Positions 21,525 through 26,499 of a stretch of DNA of 26,499 nucleotides are shown here, piece after piece; position 1 is the first letter of the stretch; every line of letters begins with the position of its first letter. This DNA comes from Nitrosopumilales archaeon (GTDB lineage Archaea; Thermoproteota; Nitrososphaeria; Nitrososphaerales; Nitrosopumilaceae). The DNA lies in the NCBI GenBank assembly GCA_016838795.1, contig JAEHKQ010000073.1, forward strand, positions 1 through 26,499, in the 5' to 3' direction. The notes beneath the pieces are model-generated. The model worked only from the letters and a program-made list of their open reading frames with translations. It was not told where the DNA came from and made no database searches. The translations under genes were made by a program, and so were the position numbers.

Positions 21525-22661
21525 TTACGATAGGAGTTTTTTGATTTCACTACCGATTAGCGTTTGAGCTGTTTTTATAGATCTCTTTATTCCAAGAAGT
21601 TTTATTATTGAACCAGTATGAAAATCAAAATCATCATTTTCTGAAATCTCTTTAGTTATTTCTGGAGTAATTGATTCGAACAACTTGTTAATTGTTTGAT
21701 TATCTAATCTCTCGAGTAATTTTCTTGCAAACAATTGTTTTTCAAACTCTTTTTCAAATTTTTCTTTCCATTTTTTTTGATATTCCTTGAGTTCAGATTT
21801 TTTTCCAGTCTCTAGATATTTTGCTATAGCTTGTCCAGCTAGAATTCCAGCAAATCCACAAGAAAAAATTCCTCCAGCTGTTGTCGGTTTTGATTGCCCA
21901 GCGGCATCACCAATTATTACCAATCTATCAGATACAAAATTGTCAATTGGACCTTTAATCCAAATTGGAGCAAAAATTTTTCTTATTATGGAAAACTTTC
22001 CTTTCTTTGAAAGAAATTCTTCTAGAACTTGTGCAGCTCTTATCCCTCTTCCTGCCACCCCTACCTTTCCCATCCCATCATTAGAAGGAATAATCCATGC
22101 AAAAAAGCCAGGATATTTTTCTTGATCAAAATAAACTTCTACTTTGTCTTTCTTGATCCAATCTGAATAAATCTCATATTGAGCAGACAAAAGAATACCA
22201 TCTCTATCTTTGTTAATGAGGGATGATACTCCCCTTGCATCAACAACAATTTTACATTTAATATCACCATCACTTGTCCTTACCCCCTCTTCTGTAAGTT
22301 CCTGAAAACTTGTTTTTACTTTGATATCTGCACCATTTTTTTGGGCTTGATGTGCTATTTGCTTGTCTAGCTCTCTTCTATTTACTTCTGCAACCTTTTG
22401 CTTTTTCGAGTCTATGATAAAACTATCACCATTTGGGGCAAAAACTTGAGCGGAATTTATCAAGTGTTCAAAAGTTTTACTGTGTGGAATTATTCCTAAT
22501 TCTTCTAATGCTGACAGGCTAACTAATCCGCCACAATGTTCGGGGGTGCCTATTTCATAATCCTCTTCCAAAACAAGTACACTATGTCCATTTCTAGCAA
22601 TTTCTCTAGCACAAAATAATCCTGCAACACTTCCTCCAGCAATTACAACATCGTAGTTCAT
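21525..22661 (-). CDS. Geranylgeranyl reductase family FAD-dependent oxidoreductase
   Basis: 378-residue flavoprotein of the digeranylgeranylglycerophospholipid reductase family, which saturates the isoprenoid chains of archaeal membrane lipids. FAD dinucleotide-binding motif GGSVAG at 9-14 (VVIAGGSVAGLFCAREIA), EHCGGLVS near 42-49, VVDARG near 139-144 and GDAAGQSKPTTAGGI near 252-266, which contacts FAD and closes the active site; the C-terminal helical part is Lys/Glu-rich. ATG at 22661 with an AT-rich promoter (TTTAAAT) about 30 nt upstream. Several paralogues usually occur per archaeal genome, so exact substrate (lipid, or a quinone side chain) is uncertain. Confidence 0.9.
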   Translation of the reverse strand: MNYDVVIAGGSVAGLFCAREIARNGHSVLVLEEDYEIGTPEHCGGLVSLSALEELGIIPHSKTFEHLINSAQVFAPNGDSFIIDSKKQKVAEVNRRELDKQIAHQAQKNGADIKVKTSFQELTEEGVRTSDGDIKCKIVVDARGVSSLINKDRDGILLSAQYEIYSDWIKKDKVEVYFDQEKYPGFFAWIIPSNDGMGKVGVAGRGIRAAQVLEEFLSKKGKFSIIRKIFAPIWIKGPIDNFVSDRLVIIGDAAGQSKPTTAGGIFSCGFAGILAGQAIAKYLETGKKSELKEYQKKWKEKFEKEFEKQLFARKLLERLDNQTINKLFESITPEITKEISENDDFDFHTGSIIKLLGIKRSIKTAQTLIGSEIKKLLS

Positions 22662-22827
22662 AGTTTGTATTTTTTGTACAATTATTTAATTTAAAAGATT
22701 GAATCCAAACACAAATTACCAAAATGGAACAGTCTAAATCGATCAATTTCCATATTCAATATGTCAAAATTAACTGATTCTATTGAGATGAAAAGTTTTT
22801 CATTACACTTGTTAATTGATATTGAAT

Positions 22828-23181
22828 ATGTCTAGTGTGAAACAAGTCATTGCTGTAAGAACTGATCTAGACATGGCGAAAGGAAAAATTGCTGCCCAAG
22901 TGGGCCATGCATGTGTTTTAGGTGCAGAACATGTCAGAAAATCCCATCCAGAGTGGTTTAACGAATGGTGGAATGGACAAGAAAAAGTTGTTGTTAAAGT
23001 GAATAGTATGAAAGAATTAGAAGAAGTAAGAGAACATGCAATTTCTCTAAACATCCCTTGGTCCGAAGTAACGGATGCAGGACATACGCAAATCGCTCCA
23101 GGAACCACGACTTGTATTTCGTTGGGGCCAGCTCCAGAAGATCTTATCAATAAAGTTACTGGAGATTTGAAATTATTATAA
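22828..23181 (+). CDS. pth2: Peptidyl-tRNA hydrolase type 2
   Basis: 117 residues from the ATG at 22828. Recycles tRNA by cutting the ester bond of peptidyl-tRNA released from stalled ribosomes. Motifs: KQVIAVRTDLDMAKGKIAAQ (K and D of the active site), VGHAC, WWNGQEKVVVKV, and the C-terminal DAGHTQIAPGTTTCISLGPAP, all diagnostic of Pth2. An in-frame TTG four codons upstream is possible but the family begins at this ATG. A 12-bp inverted repeat (22751-22762 and 22819-22830) flanks the promoter region and includes the start codon. The propeller and truD genes follow on the same strand. Confidence 0.95.
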   Translation: MSSVKQVIAVRTDLDMAKGKIAAQVGHACVLGAEHVRKSHPEWFNEWWNGQEKVVVKVNSMKELEEVREHAISLNIPWSEVTDAGHTQIAPGTTTCISLGPAPEDLINKVTGDLKLL

Positions 23182-23237
23182 TCCACATTTTGTTGTTGTT
23201 GGAATGAGATATAACATGGCTACTTAAGTTTTCAGTT

Positions 23238-24827
23238 GTGAAGAAACAGACCAAAGGAATAATCTTTTTAGTAGCAATAGGCAGTTTGTTATTTTTTTGG
23301 GGAGCAGCAGCATCAATGAAAGGCTTTTCCCCACCTGATTCAGAATTAGAGATGACTGTTACTGGCACTCCGGCTGACAACTTTCCTGATGAACAAAGAG
23401 CTCAATTTTGTGGAACCGGTGTAGCAAAATCAAATGCATATGTCAAAGAGTATAAAATTCCAACAGACTGTACTCAACCTTTAGCCATTACGACTGACCC
23501 ACAAGGAAACGTGTGGTTTGCGGAAACAAACACTGGTAATATTGCAAAATTCAATCCAATAACTGAAACCTTCACCGAGTATGAAAATCCAACTTGGCCA
23601 AAGAATGCAAGATCAATGATGTGGGGAATGGATTATTCTTCTGATGGTACTATTTGGTATACCGATGAAGCATTTGATTCTATTTGGAAATTTTCAATCC
23701 AAGATGAGAATTATCAGAGATTAAACTATCCTACTGAAGGTGAATCTCTACCGCAACGACTACAGGTAGATGGTTCTCAAGTTATTGTAAACGACTTTTC
23801 TGGAAATAAAATTACATTCTTTGATGCGGCTCAATCAGGTGGAGAGTTTGCTTACCTGAGTCTGCCTTCCCCAATTCCGAACTCTGTTACTGGCGGGTTT
23901 GCAGTTGACTCGAATGATAATTTGTGGTATACGAATTGGGTTTTCCAACAAGGTGGATTTTTGGTTAGGTTTGCTCAAGGCGACTATTTTGCCTCTCTAT
24001 CTAATTCTGAGGAGGCTTTACCACTATTTGATTTTCTTCAAGTATTCAAACTTCCTCTTGGTTTAAACACACCAAATGGAGCTGCTGTGGATTCGGATGG
24101 AAAAATTTGGTTAGCAGAGACATCAAGTAGCTATTTCTTTAGATTTGATCCTGAAACAGAGTCCTTTACAAAATATGTTACATCTGACCCAACCATTTCT
24201 ACATATGGTAATGCTTCTGGGCTAATCAAAAACCCAGTCACTAGACCATATTGGATTAATCTTGATGAGAATGACAGATTGGTTTTCAATGAACAAACCG
24301 CAAACAGAATAGCCATATTTGATCCAAAAACAGAAACTCTAACTGAGTATATGGTCCCATCTAAGAATCCTGGTTGGGCCGATTGTGAACAAATCAAAGA
24401 TTGTGGCTTGGCTCAGATTTTTGATTTTACAATTGATGGAAGCAAGATTTGGTTTACCGAATGGGTTGAAAACAATATTGGCGTTCTCGATACTTCAGTA
24501 CAACTTCCTTTCAAAGTAGAACTAGATAATACACAAATAAGTTTGAAAAAAGGCGAAACTATTACACTTACTTTACAAGTAATACCGCTCACTAACAGCG
24601 ATATCCCAATTGTCCAAGTGATTAATGCTGATACTGCAGAATTTTCTGATATTATGATAGTAACTGATGTCACTCAATTTCAACTTGATTTTGATGGGCC
24701 ACGTATGATACAAACTTCGATCACTATTGATGAAAATGCTTTAGCTATTTCTCATAAAATCCTTATTGGTGCACAAACTGATGAGGTTACGATTTCAAAA
24801 TATATCACTCTTACAATTGAATCGTGA
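23238..24827 (+). CDS. Membrane-anchored Vgb/NHL-like beta-propeller protein
   Basis: 529 residues. Residues 8-27 are a hydrophobic anchor, and the rest should be outside the cell. About six propeller blades are visible, each with a W-[FY]-[TA]-E/D-type strand: NVWFAET, TIWYTDE, NLWYTNW, KIWLAET, a weaker RLVFNEQ, and KIWFTEW, many followed by a FDPxTETFTEY-like strand. This resembles virginiamycin B lyase and other streptogramin-lyase-like propellers, which in archaea mostly have unknown roles. Residues about 437-529 form a beta-sandwich domain. GTG start at 23238. The last 4 nt overlap the truD start (GTGA), an unexpected coupling of a surface protein with a tRNA-modifying enzyme. Confidence 0.82.
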   Translation: MKKQTKGIIFLVAIGSLLFFWGAAASMKGFSPPDSELEMTVTGTPADNFPDEQRAQFCGTGVAKSNAYVKEYKIPTDCTQPLAITTDPQGNVWFAETNTGNIAKFNPITETFTEYENPTWPKNARSMMWGMDYSSDGTIWYTDEAFDSIWKFSIQDENYQRLNYPTEGESLPQRLQVDGSQVIVNDFSGNKITFFDAAQSGGEFAYLSLPSPIPNSVTGGFAVDSNDNLWYTNWVFQQGGFLVRFAQGDYFASLSNSEEALPLFDFLQVFKLPLGLNTPNGAAVDSDGKIWLAETSSSYFFRFDPETESFTKYVTSDPTISTYGNASGLIKNPVTRPYWINLDENDRLVFNEQTANRIAIFDPKTETLTEYMVPSKNPGWADCEQIKDCGLAQIFDFTIDGSKIWFTEWVENNIGVLDTSVQLPFKVELDNTQISLKKGETITLTLQVIPLTNSDIPIVQVINADTAEFSDIMIVTDVTQFQLDFDGPRMIQTSITIDENALAISHKILIGAQTDEVTISKYITLTIES

Positions 24828-26017
24828 TCCCAAAAATAGATACTGATATAGGAATTTCAATTTATTCTACATCAACAGATGGGTGTGGCGGAAAAATTCG
24901 TCAAAATGCAGAAGATTTTTTGGTTTCTGAAATTCTTTCTGACAAGACTATGTCTTTAATAAAACAAAATGATGGTTATGCAGTTTACAAACTAAAAAAA
25001 CAAAACATCGACACGAATCATGCTTTAAAAGATATTTTCAACAAAACAGGAATACGATTAAAATCTCTTGGATTAAAGGACGCATCTGCAATTACAGAAC
25101 AATATGTGTGTTCTATGAAGAAATCAAAAATAATTCAAAATTTTTCAACAAAAAAATTTTCCATTGAAAAAGTTGGATTTGTAAAAAAACCATTGACAAA
25201 AAAGGATATGATTGGAAACCATTTTACAATCAAAATTTCAGAGCCAACATCTAGTCCTTCCCAGTTTAATGATTATGATAAAATTTTGAATTTTCATGGT
25301 TACCAACGATTTGGTTCATCAAGACCTGTAACTCATTTAGTAGGCAAGTCCATTTTACAGCGTAATTTCCCAGAGGCAGTCAGATTGCTTCTCTCGTTTA
25401 CCAGCGAACATGACTCTAGAAATACAGATTTACGGAAAAGACTGGCTGATGAATCTAGTTTTAAGAAACTTGTTTCAGAAATTCCTCCACAAATGGATCT
25501 TGAAAAAATTGTAGTTTCTGAAATGATTAATCACAATGACCATTTCAAAGCAATTAGGGCGTTACCGCTTTCAATTCGACGTTTTTTTGTGCAATCATAT
25601 CAATCTTTTATATTCAACAGAACCCTTTGCCTGGCATTTGAGAATGATGAAGAACTATTTACTCCACAAGATGGTGATGTTTGCTTTGACAAAAACGGAA
25701 TTCTTGGAAAATATGAAAATGGATTAGATCAAAATCTTTCAATCCCTCTTGTAGGTTATTCTTATTACAAAAAAACACGATTTCATTATTATATTTCACA
25801 AATTCTTCAAGATGAAGAAATTACCACAAAGGACTTTTACTTCAAAGAAATACAAGAGGTAAGTAATGAAGGAGGATACAGAAACAGTTCTATTCATTGT
25901 ACAAATTATTCAGTTAAGGATAACATCATATCGTTTTCACTTTCTAGAGGTTCATTTGCAACTATACTTTTACGTGAGATAATGAAACCAACCGATCCAA
26001 TTGGATCAGGGTTTTGA
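24824..26017 (+). CDS. truD: tRNA pseudouridine(13) synthase TruD
   Basis: 397 residues. Makes pseudouridine at position 13 of tRNAs (in archaea sometimes other sites). Motif II with catalytic D86 is seen as LGLKDASAITEQ, preceded by EDFLVSEI (motif I) near residues 30-37; NFHGYQRFGSSRPVTHLVGK is the next TruD signature, and SYQSFIFNRTL (near 263-273) and LSRGSFATILLREIMKP close the catalytic domain, with the TRUD insertion between. Start GTG at 24824 overlaps the propeller stop. It follows pth2 after one intervening gene; both act on tRNA. Confidence 0.95.
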   Translation: MIPKIDTDIGISIYSTSTDGCGGKIRQNAEDFLVSEILSDKTMSLIKQNDGYAVYKLKKQNIDTNHALKDIFNKTGIRLKSLGLKDASAITEQYVCSMKKSKIIQNFSTKKFSIEKVGFVKKPLTKKDMIGNHFTIKISEPTSSPSQFNDYDKILNFHGYQRFGSSRPVTHLVGKSILQRNFPEAVRLLLSFTSEHDSRNTDLRKRLADESSFKKLVSEIPPQMDLEKIVVSEMINHNDHFKAIRALPLSIRRFFVQSYQSFIFNRTLCLAFENDEELFTPQDGDVCFDKNGILGKYENGLDQNLSIPLVGYSYYKKTRFHYYISQILQDEEITTKDFYFKEIQEVSNEGGYRNSSIHCTNYSVKDNIISFSLSRGSFATILLREIMKPTDPIGSGF

Positions 26018-26074
26018 CAGATTGTTGCTTCGCAATGATTAATTAGAAGTGAGAAGCCATCAACTTTTGTTAGT

Positions 26075-26305
26075 ATGGAACAAGCATACATCTTGATTGT
26101 ATGTGAAATTGGAACTGAGCATGATCTTTCTTCCAAACTTATGGATATTGATGAAATAAAAAATGTGATGATTACTTATGGTGACTATGACATCGTTATT
26201 GAAGCCGAAACAGATGATGGAACAAAAATGGATGATCTAATAACAACTAAGATTAGAAAGTTAGAAAAAATTCGAACTACCATCACCTTACGTGTAACCA
26301 ATTAG
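26075..26305 (+). CDS. Stand-alone Lrp/AsnC ligand-binding (RAM) domain protein
   Basis: 76 residues matching only the C-terminal effector domain of Lrp/AsnC regulators: AYILIVCEIGTEHDLSSKL, VMITYGDYDIVIEAET and the closing strand RTTITLRVTN give the beta-alpha-beta-beta-alpha-beta RAM fold. There is no helix-turn-helix. Such solitary RAM proteins may bind amino acids and form oligomers with, or compete with, full-length Lrp regulators. The ATG at 26075 is clean. The stop overlaps that of the convergent membrane gene by 3-4 nt. Ligand and partner are unknown. Confidence 0.85.
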   Translation: MEQAYILIVCEIGTEHDLSSKLMDIDEIKNVMITYGDYDIVIEAETDDGTKMDDLITTKIRKLEKIRTTITLRVTN

Positions 26306-26499
26306 CCTTTTTTTGAAACAGTTATGCCTATCCCAATTGCTAGAATCACAATTCCTGCAACAACTATTTGTTGCCCATATGTTATCCAGTCTGGGTTAGA
26401 ATACATGAAGGATGATTCTGGACCCACTAAACCCTGACCTTGAAAATGAAAAACAATTCCTGAAACAAGAATTATGATGCCCAAAATTATGATTGGATA
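26302..26499 (-). CDS. Small two-helix membrane protein (N-terminus beyond right edge)
   Basis: The minus-strand frame is open to the edge, so the 5' end is missing; 65 residues are visible. There are two hydrophobic helices (the first rich in Ile at the cut end, the second QIVVAGIVILAIGIGITV) separated by a loop with FQGQGLVGPESSFMYSNPDW, which is probably extracellular. It ends in a basic VSKKG. No family is recognised. A TTG at 26484 is in frame but upstream codons (PIII) continue the first helix, so it is unlikely to be the start. Confidence 0.65.
   Translation of the reverse strand, partial: YPIIILGIIILVSGIVFHFQGQGLVGPESSFMYSNPDWITYGQQIVVAGIVILAIGIGITVSKKG

Overview
The window looks like chromosome from an ammonia-oxidising archaeon of the Nitrososphaerota (Thaumarchaeota), probably Nitrosopumilus-like. 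The base composition is AT-rich. The information-processing genes are archaeal: RNA polymerase Rpo7, Spt4, EF-1beta, a Cdc48/VAT-type AAA ATPase, Pth2, TruD and a DUF359 dephospho-CoA kinase. There is also a membrane-anchored plastocyanin-like protein, a heme o synthase and a K+-independent H+-pyrophosphatase. Many genes start with TTG or GTG, and many have a TATA-like box 23-30 nt before the start codon, which is the archaeal leaderless arrangement. No amo gene lies in the window, so ammonia oxidation is inferred from overall character only.

Layout. 1-915 (minus): an HTH/coiled-coil small-terminase-like gene overlapping by 4 nt a large-terminase-like gene that runs off the left edge, probably the border of a provirus or virus-derived island. 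1165-3013 (plus): aspartate dehydrogenase and quinolinate synthase; with NadC at 9409-10227 these complete the route from aspartate to nicotinate mononucleotide. 3084-6025 (plus): a radical SAM protein and a secreted subtilisin whose C-terminal part is markedly GC-richer than its N-terminal part. 6127-7956 (minus): a two-gene membrane/extracellular unit of unknown function; the membrane protein carries a duplicated Asp-x3-His-x12-His module. 8130-9149: a MurG-like glycosyltransferase. 9250-9412: a small Cys/His-rich gene that appears to be frameshifted. 9409-11042 (minus): rpo7-spt4-nadC operon, divergent from an Mrp/ApbC Fe-S carrier plus DUF359 pair, which is followed directly by a strong C/D-box sRNA candidate. 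12948-15404: a SprT-like metallopeptidase and H+-PPase. 15406-16747: small genes (Cys/His protein, DUF2024, cyclophilin-like, JAMM peptidase). 16750-18523: cupredoxin membrane protein divergent from heme o synthase (ctaB). 18527-21468 (minus): Zn-ribbon / EF-1beta / cdc48 / winged-helix operon; the 58-residue Zn-ribbon gene is easy to miss. 21525-22661 (minus): geranylgeranyl reductase family flavoprotein. 22828-26305 (plus): pth2, an exported beta-propeller gene overlapping truD by 4 nt, and a stand-alone Lrp/AsnC ligand-binding domain. 26302-26499 (minus): a small membrane protein cut by the right edge.

No rRNA, recognisable tRNA, CRISPR array or insertion sequence was seen. No stretch over 300 bases lacks a gene; the longest is 916-1164. 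Most of the window is conserved core archaeal DNA. The parts most likely to hold something undescribed are the terminase pair at the left edge, the duplicated Asp/His membrane protein with its partner, the C/D-box RNA after the dephospho-CoA kinase gene, and a 17-bp repeated motif that precedes the promoter of the frameshifted small gene.
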